Source: Chara braunii (Eukaryota; Streptophyta; Charophyceae; Charales; Characeae). From it: a stretch of DNA of 47,611 bases. Location: the NCBI GenBank assembly GCA_003427395.1, contig BFEA01000513.1, forward strand, positions 141,180 to 188,790, written 5' to 3'. Shown one piece after another: positions 10,503 through 20,410 of this stretch (positions are counted from its first letter, which is position 1; each line of letters starts with the position of its first letter). The position numbers were made by a program, and so were the translations under genes. The notes beneath the pieces were generated by a model, which was not told the origin of the DNA, searched no databases, and saw only the letters and a list, made by a program, of their open reading frames with translations.

Positions 10503-11007
10503 AGACTGAAAGCTCCCGAGGGTTTAGGGGTTTTAGGCTATAACCCCCAAATCCCCGCATGCCAAAGTGCCAGAAGGATCATGACAGTTCAGGCGCTTAG
10601 AGAATGAGTGAAGAGGTACAGAAGGCTCAACTGCATACTTGGCTACGGTTCATACTCCCATGGCCTGTAGCAGTTTCAAAAGATAATTTACGCCGTCTAA
10701 CATTGTTTAACATTGTTTGATAACTCATGTTCCAAAGGGTGGGGGTAGGGGAACGGGGGGTTTGTTTGCCTACATGCACTGGGGTTCATTCATCGGTGAC
10801 AGCACCTGGCCCCACGACTGAAGGGAGACAGCAACTATGGGACTCGGGTTTACTACCACCTAATTAAGGCTGTCATGTAGGCAACCAACCAGGCTACTGA
10901 ATAGTTGTGCAACCCTGCTTGCCAAATACTCCTCCTTCGAGGGTGCACTATGCAGCTACCAGCCGCCACAATCAGATGTCTGTATAAAGAAGTAAGCACG
11001 TTGTTGG

Positions 11008-11105
11008 GGGACGCTGGACCCGGTTTCCAGCAGGTGTTGCTCCCCACCAATAGATGGAGCCTTTCCGAGAGTGATAGGTGTGCCTGCTCTTACCAGCAAC
11101 CCTAA
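11008..11105 (+). mobile_element. short repeat (GGGACGCTGG family), tail lost
   Basis: GGGACGCTGGACCCGGTTTC, CAGGTGTTGCTCCCCACCAA and ATAGATGGAGCC are intact, followed by a GATAGGTGTGCCTGCTCTTA block. No A-tail is visible. No gene is seen in 10502-11838. Confidence 0.75.
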
Positions 11106-11838
11106 TGCACAGCCACGGCCCTCTCCTCCCGAGAAGCAGTAACCTGGGGGAATACTCCCTCAATGGATTTGGATTTCAGACGGGGGCTGAGGAATCTTGC
11201 TCAGAAGAGAAAGCTCGTTGTTGGCGGCCTGCTCAGTACAGGGCTGAAGCTCACTACGCAGCACAGGAACAGAGCAGAGTAGTGGCTTCTCATAACTGAT
11301 GGGGATGGCATCTCATGGTGTTCGACAGGAAAGTCGATCGGTGACAGCGAGCAAGTCCCTTGCCAGGTGCTGCCCCAGGATTGGGAGCAGATCTCAGCAA
11401 CACCCGAACAAACAACCACAACAACAACAGGCCGGTGGTCGAATGACTGGAGGTGGCAGAGCATTGCTTACAATAGATTGAAAGCACGTAACTTAGACGG
11501 TTGCTGATTCTCCTACGAACAGATCAGAGACCTGTGTATACTATCACTCATCATAGACTGTTGTGTAAGCAAGTAACTTAGACTGTCCTGTTGTCCTATC
11601 TGCCAAATTTCAATCTATGTAGATCAGCCTGGTAGCCTACTGATTCAGAATGAATGTCTCAGCCTATTGTAGTTGTCATGATACCGGGGCATACCAGCAT
11701 TCACCATAGACTGTTATGAAGGCAAGAAGCTCGGACTGCAGAGTAGCTCTGAACTTCATTTTTAGGAGGTGAGTCTGGGTAGCCTGCGGTCATTACAATT
11801 GCAGGTCTGATCACACAAACAAGTACAATTTCAATGTT

Positions 11839-11989
11839 ATGGGATGCTGGACCCGATTTCCAGCAGGTGTCGCTCCCCACCAATAGATGGAGCCTCCCCG
11901 GCGGTGCTAGTGGTGTCTGCTCTTACCAGCACCCCTAGCTTCAGCTTGGGAGTTCTTTCTGGAAAAAAAAAAAAAAAAAAAAAAAAAAA
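11839..11989 (+). mobile_element. short A-tailed repeat (GGGACGCTGG family), best-preserved copy
   Basis: About 124 bases from GGGATGCTGGACCCGATTTC to AGTTCTTTCTGG, followed by an uninterrupted poly(A) of about 27. It contains two inverted pairs, GCTGG..CCAGC and GGTGCT..AGCACC, so its transcript would form two stem-loops. No tRNA-like promoter is seen. The start GGGACGCTGG is preceded by unrelated sequence in most copies, which places the family boundary there. Confidence 0.85.
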
Positions 11990-13020
11990 GACCCAGCAAC
12001 TTAACCTCTGTTGCAAGCAGGAGGGCACCAATTCATTTCCTAGTTCCAATTTAAAACAGCAGTAGAAGTCCAGAAGGCACACCACTTATGGACTGCTGTA
12101 TGCCTTCAACACATGCAAAATGCGTCTTTGGCTGCAGCGCTGCTCCTACTCGCAGAGAAGTAGACATGTTTGGCTGAAGATGCGGCCATGGGAAGTGTCA
12201 CAGGTGTTCTCTGAAATGACACACTCATCCCAAAAGTATAAATCAATAACAATGTAGTAGAGGTTTTACATATCGCAGAGTCACCACATTGCTAATGCAC
12301 ACCAAGGTGTGCAGCAGACCTTCTACCTCACTCTACTCAGTCTGTCTAGGAGCGAACGCTCCCTCGAATATATACTCCAACTACCCACTAGTTCGCGTAC
12401 TCCGTGTTTCCACGTTTCCAGGATGAAAAAAATCATAAATTTCAAAATACTTAAAAAAATGTCATACTTCGCTTCAAGTCAGGAGATGCAGAAGGCGCGA
12501 AAGTATTTCCTTCGAGTGAGAGGCGGGTACGAAGCAAATACGACAAAGTCTGATCCGTAGTACTGTCACCTGATGGCACATGCCTTCCACTCTTTCTCGT
12601 CCTTGAGGCAAAGTAGATGCCGATATCCGATCGTCTGTTTGTCTTATGTCCTGATGCTGCAGAGCCGTCGAATTTGGGTCTGATGTACCAAGCCGCTTTG
12701 TCGTCCGAATGCAAATAGAAAATTACCCTTCACCTTGAGCCACCTGTTTTGGGTATGTACCGTTCCTGGATCGAGTCCCATGCGTGCCTGTTACTTAGTG
12801 CTCCATGCAGGTCATATAGCTAGTATCCACGTTGTCCCTTATCCCGAATACTCCCGTCGTGTTAGCAGTGCTCCCGCGTAAGCACCCTTTTTTTAGCGAG
12901 TTACTCCCAACTGCTGTAGCATTGTTGGAACATGTAGGCCATTTCTGGCCAGATCCCACCCACCCTCCCAGACAAACACCTTAGTGTTTCCAAGAAAATC
13001 TTTGTGGGAAAATCCATGCC
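11990..13020. other. no gene seen
   Basis: Unique-looking sequence. The short frames (for example 12309-12560 plus and 12451-12714 minus) lack any recognisable domain. Beyond 12900 on the minus strand the sequence may be the decayed 3' continuation of the neighbouring reverse transcriptase. Confidence 0.45.
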
Positions 13021-13030
13021 TTTCAATTCT

Positions 13031-14160
13031 CTATGTAGTGTGATGATTGACAAGGGGAGGAGCGCAACTCGTATTTATCCTGATTCGGTGTAGTGTCCCA
13101 ATTACCGTGGCTATCTTCTGTTCAATTGGGCCGAAAGATTTGAAATTTCTAGTGATCATATATTTTGGCTTGGTTGGATCAGCCCAAATACTTTCTGCAT
13201 TTTTGAATTTGTGCATGCTTATCAACTCAGTTGGATTATCAAGAACGAAGACCTTTGTCTCCAGAAATTCCAGGATGTTGAGGTCACAGTCTGTTCTTTC
13301 TAATCTGAGCTCGTTATGATAGCAGCTTGTAATGCCATCCATTGCATTCATAATTATATCCTTGTGCGTCTGGTTACCTTTTTTGTAGAGTCCAACAAGC
13401 ATCAGATCATCGACGTACCTTTTACCAGTCAGGTACCTTGCATTGCTCCCGATCGACCTTGCAAACTTATTTTCTGCGTACATGCGGACAAGGCATGCCA
13501 GGGGAGGACTGGCTTGCCCTCCCATTGGTATCCCTTTGTTCCGTTTGAGTATCGCACCTGCAGATTTGAAAATGACGTTCTTTAAGAGAAATGCAACAGT
13601 CTTTTCTAGATCCTTGAATCTGATTGACTTCCATCCAGGTTCGCTGGCGGATTTACATAGTGTTGCTCCTTTGCCTCTGTTCTTGACCCTTACATATTGG
13701 TGTCCTGCAGTTCTAAACTCAGAGAATATCCATTGTATCGCTTTCTTCACCTCCTCATGCGGAATTTGTGAGAACATTTCCTTAATATCGTACGTTCGTA
13801 CTGATATCTCAAGATTCTCATTCCTGGCTCTTGCGTTTATTCCTTGCAAAAAGTACTTCAAATCTTGTCCAGCCATCAGATTGAAGTGTCGCTGTCTGCA
13901 TTTCCTTATCATAAGATTCAGTGCTTTGACAAGTGTCGTCCCAACAAATCTCAATGGGTTGGCAAAGGATGGACAGATGGGGCGTCTCTTATCCAAGTCT
14001 TTATCCTTGCTCATGATGAAGGCGTCCTGGATCTTCCCTTTTCTATCCCACTTGCCAACCTTGCACAGTTTCAGATTATCAAATTCTTCTTTCATATTCT
14101 TCAGGATTATTCTCTGTGTTCCCTCCAAAAGGATAGCATGCATCCCAAAAGAATCATCGC
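13031..14160 (-). pseudogene. reverse transcriptase fragment, probably Penelope-like
   Basis: An open minus-strand frame carries RT motifs in order (residues counted from the frame's Met at 14269): RPICPS (96-101), YDIKEMFSQIP (160-170, catalytic Asp), GIPMGGQASPPL (246-257), YVDDL (285-289, catalytic Asp pair), then FLETKVFV (335-342). The GIPMG motif, and a FLD-like segment soon after YVDD, fit Penelope-like elements better than LINEs or Ty3. I see no GIY-YIG endonuclease downstream. The first ~36 residues of the frame come from the abutting short repeat and are not RT. The catalytic motifs are intact, but the N-terminus is missing, so it cannot be a working element. A group II-like or other RT class is the alternative. 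Confidence 0.7.
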
Positions 14161-14335
14161 ACCGTTTTTTATTTATTTTTATTTTTTTAATGACAAATGC
14201 TCCAGTCTTATTCGTGGGGAGCAGCACGTGCTGGGAACCGGGCCCAGCGTCCCATATAGAGTTACACAAGTCATTTGAGATACCGGGGCCATTACTCAGC
14301 TTTGGCTGAGAATCAATCTAAGAACTATTGAAGAA
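14160..14335 (-). mobile_element. short A-tailed repeat (GGGACGCTGG family), minus strand
   Basis: On the minus strand the core starts at 14256 (GGGACGCTGGGCCCGGTTCC) and ends in an A-rich tail (14164-14190) that touches the RT fragment. The upstream 80 bases (AGCCAAAGCTGAG...GGCCCCGGTATCTC) match those of the 2.3-kb copy. Confidence 0.75.
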
Positions 14336-14346
14336 ATTCAAGAGAA

Positions 14347-14497
14347 TTAAACCACCAGTACTTGGGCGACGCCTTAGCGTTAACGCTACGCGATTTCCGC
14401 GGCCGGCGGGCCGTCAATAAATCGAATCGACAGCCCGCGCTGCTTTGATATTTGGGCGGCCGGCGCGGCGCGCAGTGCCCAAGTACTGGTGGTTTAA
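14347..14497. mobile_element. 151-bp MITE with perfect 21-bp terminal inverted repeats
   Basis: The left end TTAAACCACCAGTACTTGGG(C) is the exact reverse complement of the right end (14477-14497), including TTAA at both edges. TTAA may be the target duplication, as for piggyBac-type elements. If so, the inverted repeat proper is 17 bp starting ACCACCAG. The interior is very GC-rich with GCGGCCGGC-type sequence. It has no coding capacity. Relatives lie at 18.9-19.04 kb. Confidence 0.85.
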
Positions 14498-15860
14498 AGG
14501 AGAGGTTAAAAAATTATGAATGACTACTGACCTCTTTTCGAATGCTTAGAACCCCTAGACTCCCCAACAAAACTCTCTAAAACTGTCCAACACTGTCTTA
14601 TTCCCTGTCGATCTCTGAGAACATCTTTTTTTTTCACACTTCCAAGTTGATGCCATAACATAGTCATCATCCAAGCGCCGCAGCAGACGGAGTACGTGAG
14701 AGCCTGAGGGAGCCTGAGGGGGCAAGATCGCCAACACTCCCTCGGTAGAAGGACTGGGAAGGAGAGCACGCACCCACAAGATGGGTCAAGCTTCCATACT
14801 CTACGCAGAGGAAGACCAATGGTAGATAGACAACCACTCACATGAAGAGCTCCGTTCCATCAAAGAGTCCATGTACAGAAGCATTTTTTGAATCAAATGC
14901 CCTGACTGCAGATTCACATTCTTGTACAAGTTTATATGCTTTCTTTTCTTCCCCTTCTTTTCTTCTTTTTTTATTGTTTTTGGGACTTTATTCCTTTCTT
15001 TTTTATTGCTTTTCGGACTTTATTCCTCTTTTTTCTTTTTCTTGTTCAGGTTTGTTGGCATTATGAAACCGAGAAATGGGCCCGACGTCCTTCACACGAA
15101 TACCGTAGCCAAACCAGGCTGGGGGAGGCTTTTCCGGCCGGCCTGATCCCCAACCACGGACCTCCTCTGTACATATTTTATATACAAAATTTCGGACCGT
15201 CCAGAGCTACAGATAGATCAAAGATCTGCCTTATCTTGCTCGTCGCGTGGGAAGAAAGGGGAAGGGAACGTTCGACTGATGCTGGACTCGAATCCAGAAC
15301 GGTCACCTTAGTGGAACACAGAAGCTTTGTAGATCCTTCGCTCAACTGTTTTTGCTGCTTTTTGACAAAACTTCATCAGAGTCCAACATCCACTGACAGG
15401 GTGCTGCAAGGGGTGATACAACCCCAAGTAGCACTCTGCCAGGCCGCGGTGCACGGGCCCGAAAAGCTTGGGAGGGCCAGATTTCTGTGTGTGGGCGTAG
15501 TTACGTTCCTCTGTGTCCCACGAGATGGGCTTCTTGGACACAGATGCTCCGAGATGGTCTTTCACGTCCTGGGGGCTTGCAGAGCCTAAATGGTTGGCAA
15601 TGAGGGAGTGCCGGGGCGGAGGTAGAGATCCGCTGCGTTTTTGGTTCTTGGCCGGTCTTTTGTCTTTGGCGCAGATTGCTGTAACTGCGTCCATTTTAGT
15701 CTGCAGGTGCAAGGCAAGTCCTGTTACCTCTCGATCTTACGATGTTTCCCCCCAGTTGCCATGTGTCAGGCCCCCAGTCCCGTCTGTCGATAAGTCGTGT
15801 AAAGATTGCCCTGACGTCCTCCTCAGGCGAGACTTTTTTTTTTTCACAAACATTTGACCG
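14498..15860. other. no gene seen; T-rich tract and one tRNA T-arm-like site
   Basis: A pyrimidine tract occupies 14935-15050. On the minus strand at 15296-15276, CTGGATTCGAGTCCAG is a perfect T-arm-like hairpin with a B-box, but no D-arm is convincing. The frames (for example 14936-15589) cross the tract and look non-coding. Confidence 0.45.
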
Positions 15861-16003
15861 TTTATTAGGCTACCGGAGTGGCCCGGGACCACTTGCCTGA
15901 CTGGGCCAAAAAAATAAAAAATAAAATATGTTTTTCTATTTTAAATTCGGTGAAGGATTTCGATGTAACCCTGTCAGAGGCAAAAGTTGTTCTGTTAGAA
16001 CAC

Positions 16004-16031
16004 TCTAGCGCAGCGGTAACGCTGCGCTAGA
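16004..16031. other. 12-bp perfect hairpin with GUAA tetraloop
   Basis: TCTAGCGCAGCG, GTAA, CGCTGCGCTAGA. The stem has no mismatch and the loop is of the stable GNRA class. No gene abuts it. The neighbouring 15860-16000 is AT-rich. On the minus strand at about 16193-16172, AGGGTAGTTCAATACCCT also looks like a tRNA T-arm. Confidence 0.85.
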
Positions 16032-16610
16032 AAAGCCTGGGGCGGGCAGGCGGCGTTCGGGCAATGGAGGATCGCATGGTGACGAAGGCAGTGCCTCGCC
16101 AGAGCTTGTTGCTGGGATGGCGGGAGCGTGGGGGATTAGAGTGCAGGGGCGCTACGTGGAGCACGCTACGAGAGGGTATTGAACTACCCTTGCCATGGGC
16201 CGGTCCCGGCTGACTGGGGTCAGTAATCCCGTTTGACTGTGGAAGGATGGTGAAGGTGTGGTCAGTCAACAGGGGTGATGTGGGCGCTGTGACATACCAG
16301 AGTTTCAGGGGGGTTACTCCTGATTCATACCTGACGGAACTGCTCGGGGGCTTAGCTCCTCGGTCCTTGATATTGAGAGGCCGTGGGGTTGCCCCGCTTC
16401 TGAGCAGTCGGGGGCGGCCTGCGGTGAAGGACAACTGGATAGCGACTTCAGCTGTTCTTCCTGACAAGCATCATTTAACTTGTCGTTTTGGGCGACTGAC
16501 TTTTCGTTGTTGAAAGTGATTAGGTCTTGGGTGTCGAATTGCTGTTTTTCAAATGATATCCATGGTTGGTATGCTTTTATTGTTCGTAATCACCCTGTCG
16601 CTCTTAGCTG
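16032..16610. other. no gene seen
   Basis: GC-richer than its surroundings. Overlapping frames on both strands (16027-16467 minus, 16247-16513 plus) show no domain. I cannot support either. Confidence 0.45.
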
Positions 16611-16614
16611 TTTT

Positions 16615-16960
16615 GGGCAAGAATTTTGTTGGTTTACTTGTTTGATGTCTGATTAGTTTTCAGAATTCCTTTGATGGACGACAATTTGCTAGTGAGATAG
16701 ACAATAATTTGTTGGCATGTCACCGTGGAGGTTAGGGTTTGGTCTATGTGCTTGGCTTTGGAGTATGTCACCGCGAAAGTTATGGTTCGGTTTATGTGCT
16801 TGGTTTCAGGGTTTGGCCGATAATTTCGTTGGTTGACGTCTGATTTGGCTTTTGGCACTCCTTTGATGGCCGGCAAATTGTTAGTGACATAGATAGTAAT
16901 TTGTTAGTATTCTATTGTGGAAATTAGGACTCGCTTTATGTGCTTTGCTTTCCATTATTA
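16615..16960. repeat. imperfect tandem duplication, ~200-bp unit
   Basis: TTTGATGTCTGATTAG..CCTTTGATGG..GACAATAATTTGTTGGCA and TTGACGTCTGATTTGG..CCTTTGATGG..GATAGTAATTTGTTAGTA align over both units. TATGTGCTTGGCTTT/TATGTGCTTTGCTTT closes each one, and a further partial copy lies between them. No coding signal is seen. Confidence 0.6.
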
Positions 16961-16966
16961 GGATTT

Positions 16967-17200
16967 TTTTTTTTTTTTTTCTCCCCCCCTTAAATACATC
17001 TTGACAAAACAGTACATCTTAGAAAGTGACGCCATTGTGCTGGAAACCGGGTCCAGCGTCCCATATCCAATCTACTCTCCCCTACCAAAACTGCAGCAGG
17101 GTCGGGTATTGGGGGGAGAAACCCCGGGGGGCACCAGTGGAGTCTCCCTTCCTCCCCTAGCCCCTGCCATCCACCTACTATCCTCATGGCGCCTAGTGTG
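16967..17200 (-). mobile_element. composite A-tailed repeat, partial (same family as 24.24-24.63 kb)
   Basis: A T-run (16967-16980) is followed by AAAACAGTACATCTT..GCTGGAAACCGGGTCCAGCG and then a CTCCC-rich body with GGGGGGAGAAACCCCGGGGG. All of this matches 24430-24610. On the minus strand it ends in poly(A). Confidence 0.7.
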
Positions 17201-17209
17201 TTTTGCACT

Positions 17210-17445
17210 CTGTAATAGCAATTGTTTGGAGAAAGGCTAAGATAACAGACAATGCAGAAATAGACAGACATGTGCTGCACAGACATCAGCTGGCATAAGG
17301 CGCCTATCTGTCTCTTATACACATCTAGATGTGTATAAGAGACAGCTGTAATAGCAAATGTTTTGAGAAAGGCTAAGATAACAGACAATGCAGAAATAGA
17401 CAGACATGTGCTGCACAGACGTCAGCTGACATAAGGCGCCTATTG
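17210..17445. repeat. ~98-bp near-identical direct repeat split by a Nextera junction adapter
   Basis: CTGTAATAGCAA..GACAATGCAGAAATAGACAG..AAGGCGCCTA occurs at 17210-17307 and again at 17346-17443 with a few base differences. The 38-bp mate-pair adapter lies exactly between them at 17308-17345. The duplication is therefore probably an assembly product, or two genomic copies joined through a mate-pair read. Confidence 0.9.
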
Positions 17446-17564
17446 TAACTGTTTTTCAGCTGAAATCAGGTAATGCAAAACTAGACAGAATTGTGTCGCA
17501 CCGTCCTCAGTGAGAGTAACAGTACAATGCTGGTCCCATACCTGATCAATGTGTTCAATCCCAA

Positions 17565-17640
17565 AAATTGCTGGAAACCGGGTCCAGCGTCCCATAGCTG
17601 ATCTGTGTCCAATCCAAATCCGCTGGAAACCGGGTATTAG
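17565..17640 (-). mobile_element. two short fragments of the GGGACGCTGG family
   Basis: GCTGGAAACCGGGTCCAGCG appears at 17571 and GCTGGAAACCGGGT again at 17621. They are 5' scraps of the family on the minus strand without tails. Confidence 0.6.
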
Positions 17641-18115
17641 GATAAATTTACAGCTACTCGTAATTTACTGGATTGCAAAAACATGTGAGTTGGTGTTTTT
17701 GGTTGCGGTGTGTGCTGGCTGCGGGGCAATTCGCTCTGAATCTCGCGGAGGTGGGTGGGTTTGTGGGGTCATTCAAACAGTGATCAGAAGTAAATGGGAA
17801 AATACAAAGGAAAAAAATCCAACACTTGAACTCACACACCGAAATTCTAAAACATATCAAGGAATTTTCTCGATGCTGGCTTGGAAGCCCTCAAGGAGGA
17901 AAATTGGGTAAGGAGCTGAGATGAGAGATAATAAGGAAGTTGATAGAGATTACTGTCTGAAATTTGATGTTTGGCTAAGGGTAGACCCAGAAATACCTAT
18001 GAGAAGCATGTCAGACTTCCCTGATCCCTTTCCCCCTTCTTCCAATACAATAGTTCCAAAGTCATGGTATGTTTATGATTAAGATGCTGCAATCGTAGAC
18101 ACTAAAAGAAAACTA
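17640..18115 (+). pseudogene. LINE ORF2 C-terminal tail fragment
   Basis: Frames in this stretch include DFPDPFPP..VPKSWYV followed by a stop. This matches the extreme C-terminus of the large LINE (CFLDTFPPSE..DIQWYV) and the fragment at 21.9 kb (DFPDPFPHP..VPSSWYG). Frames shift between 17911 and 18000. No 3' UTR or A-tail is attached, because the 18.1-kb repeat begins next. Confidence 0.6.
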
Positions 18116-18144
18116 GAGGACTCACAGCTTGTTTTCAGAGCTCA

Positions 18145-18747
18145 GATCCACATAGCTTTCGGGCATACACACATAGCTTGCGAATTATATATCGCCTATG
18201 GGTTACATACATAAGTTTCCACACATGATACTGTTTACATAGATTCACAGAATATACACACAAAAAACAGGCTGGGGAGCTAGTCACTGGTGGGGTCTAG
18301 CGCCTGCAGTCGGTTCAGGTAGGTTGGATAGGGTGCCATTGGGTGCAGTTCCTACTAACATTCCGATAGAACTGTCTGGTGGCTATATATGGGGCCTGTA
18401 GTTCATTCTCTGGGCCTGGCGTCCGAAGTTCCCGTTCGACACGGTTCGTCCGATTCCGCTTCCACCAGGGCTGGGCAATCTATCAGCCCTGGTGCCTATC
18501 ACTGCTGTTTGGTCCAAGTTGCCTGCCTGTTGGTAGGGTAATGGTCCTGAGTGCTGGCCACAGTGAGGTAGAATAGTGGGATAGGGGGTGCGCTAGGAGT
18601 ATTGATGTGAGGATGGGTTGGGAGGTGGTCTCATATTCCAGGACACCCACGGCTTGCACTTCCAGGTGATCACTGTGCACACACTGACTGGCCTGTACAA
18701 CACCCTGGACTTGTGCACACACTGACTGGCCTGTACAACACCCTGGA

Positions 18748-18815
<68 letters not shown>

Positions 18816-18838
18816 AAAAACAAAAAAAACAAAAAAAA
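18145..18838 (+). mobile_element. A-tailed repeat, inverted partner of the 5.9-6.9-kb copy
   Basis: About 600 bases match the reverse complement of 5920-6500, ending GTACAACACCCTGGACTT plus a very long A-tract (18751 to about 18838, with a few C interruptions near its end). The last ~37 bases before the tail are doubled (TGTGCACACACTGACTGGCC..., 18676-18712 and 18713-18749). The tRNA-like head seen at 6.9 kb is absent, so this is a 5'-truncated copy. Confidence 0.75.
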
Positions 18839-18894
18839 CGGCCCCAGCCTTGCAGTCCGAAACTTGTCGCCACAAGAAAGCAAGACCGAAACGT

Positions 18895-19040
18895 CAAATG
18901 CTGGGCCGGCCGTTGATAAATTCGATCGGCGGTCGCGTGTTCGTTTCGCGCCTCCAGAATTTGAGGTGTCAGGCCGGCGGCCCAGGTGTCCATGTACTGG
19001 TGCTTTAAACCACCAGTACTTGGCCCAGCTATAGCCCGCG
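18895..19040. mobile_element. relatives of the TTAA MITE: one right half and one adjoining left end
   Basis: GGCCGGCCGTTGATAAATTCGATCGG..GTACTGGTGCTTTAA (18901-19010) matches the right part of the 14.35-kb MITE. The same TTAA then begins another copy's left end, TTAAACCACCAGTACTTGGC (19007 onward), which soon loses similarity. The two therefore abut head to tail across one TTAA. Confidence 0.65.
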
Positions 19041-19745
19041 TGAAAAAATAGAGTAGAAGCATTTCTAGTGACTCGGATGAATTTGAGCACTCCTGTAGTG
19101 GCCCGTACGTTTCCTAAAATCGTGGGTTGTTAACGGGCACAAGGTGGTTCAAATGAAAGTTAAAAAGATGAGGCCATAAGGTGCAACCGATGAACCATTC
19201 GATTCTCTGGATTTTCGAATGGGGCAGAGAGCTCGTAGACTCGTAGTACCTTTTTTTTCCGGCAGCAGCCTAGCAATAGGTGTGCAGCACTGGTATGGTC
19301 GTGTACACAGTCAGCAGACACGAAGGAGCCCAATCGATGGACTTGAACGAACAGGATTGTACTCGAATAGAACAACGTAGATGACGGCTACCTATCACAA
19401 TATTACCACGTGATTGCGCAAGCATAGAATTCCAGAACTCAGTGAGCAGGAACTTCCTACGCTACGGAGTCGTACAGACCTTCTCCCTCATACTGCTAAG
19501 GTCTGAGTGGGAGCGTATCCATCTACTTCACACCGTTCTAGTCTCAGGACACGGGAACAGTGGTACACTTACTGCTTGGAAAGCAGCGCATGCACGAGCT
19601 TTCCCGCATGATCTACTTCTTAAAACCTTTAAAAAACTTCAAATCCGTTCCATAGGTTCTCGACTCAGAAAAATGTGCCAACCATTTGGGACCTGTTTTC
19701 CGCGTTTCCAGACCCTGTGCAAAAATTCTGTGAAAAAATCCTACT
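19041..19745. other. no gene seen
   Basis: A mixture of unique-looking sequence. Near 19675-19745 a ~50-bp motif (GTGCCAAC..TTTCCGCGTTTCCAGACCCTG) begins that recurs at 19882-19960 on the other side of the U2 copy. Confidence 0.45.
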
Positions 19746-19890
19746 CGAAAACGTGCCAACAACATACCTTTCTCGGCCTTTTGGCTAAGATCAAGTGTAG
19801 TATCTGTTCTGATGAGTTTAATATCTGATCTGTGGTCCATTGGACCACATTAAAAAAAACAAAAAAAAACGAAAACGAAAACGTGCCAAC
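19746..19890 (+). pseudogene. U2 snRNA retropseudogene, 3'-truncated, with A-rich tail and 15-bp target duplication
   Basis: From 19764 the sequence starts ATACCTTTCTCGGCCTTTTG and continues GGCTAAGATCAAGTG, as in plant U2. It includes the branch-point recognition GTAGTA (19799-19804) and stem-loop II sequence, then stops at about 19851 after a GTGGTCCATTGGACCAC hairpin. The Sm site and the 3' half are missing, replaced by an A-rich tail (19852-19875). CGAAAACGTGCCAAC flanks it at 19746-19760 and 19876-19890 as a perfect 15-bp target duplication. This is the signature of LINE-mediated retrotransposition of a truncated snRNA. It cannot act in splicing. Confidence 0.92.
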
Positions 19891-20245
19891 TATTTTCCGC
19901 ATTTCCAGACCCTGGTTTCCACATTTCCAGATCCTAGTATGCAAAAACGTGGCAACTATGGTGCCCGGTAGTTGCGGAGTTCTCACATCTGCGGCGGCTA
20001 GCTGCGGTCCTTTCGGCCAGTCAACGTAGTGCAGTCCATGCTTCATTGTGCGGGCCATCACTTTTGTCTCGTTTGTGTTGGAGTCGTTGTAGTCGGGTGA
20101 TATCTTCACTTCGTTGTAGTACGCCGGAGTCGATCTGCGGCCAAGTTGTCTCATGTGGATTGGCTTTCGCAGCATGTAACACACATCACACCGCACCACA
20201 CCACACGAAGCTCACAGACAGCACTACGACTTGTCTGTCTGTTCT

Positions 20246-20248
<3 letters not shown>

Positions 20249-20314
<66 letters not shown>

Positions 20315-20325
20315 NTTTTTTTTTT
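20249..20325. repeat. poly(T) tract with one N
   Basis: About 77 T with a single N at 20315, where the true length is unknown. Adjacent frames encode only Phe or Lys runs. Confidence 0.95.
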
Positions 20326-20410
20326 CTGTCCTTTCTGTCTTGCCTTCTCTTTTCTCAGCTCTCCTCTGTTCTCTGATTACTCCACTCACCCCATCTCATC
20401 CCACCTCGTC

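Noticed and set aside
13443-14309. 288-residue plus-strand frame
   Set aside because: It is the complement of the minus-strand reverse transcriptase, whose motifs are clear.
17308-17345. Perfect 38-bp palindrome that could look like a biological inverted repeat
   Set aside because: It is exactly the Nextera adapter junction, present three times in the window.
19764-19851. Functional U2 snRNA gene
   Set aside because: The 3' half and Sm site are missing, and A-tail and target duplication mark it as a retrocopy.
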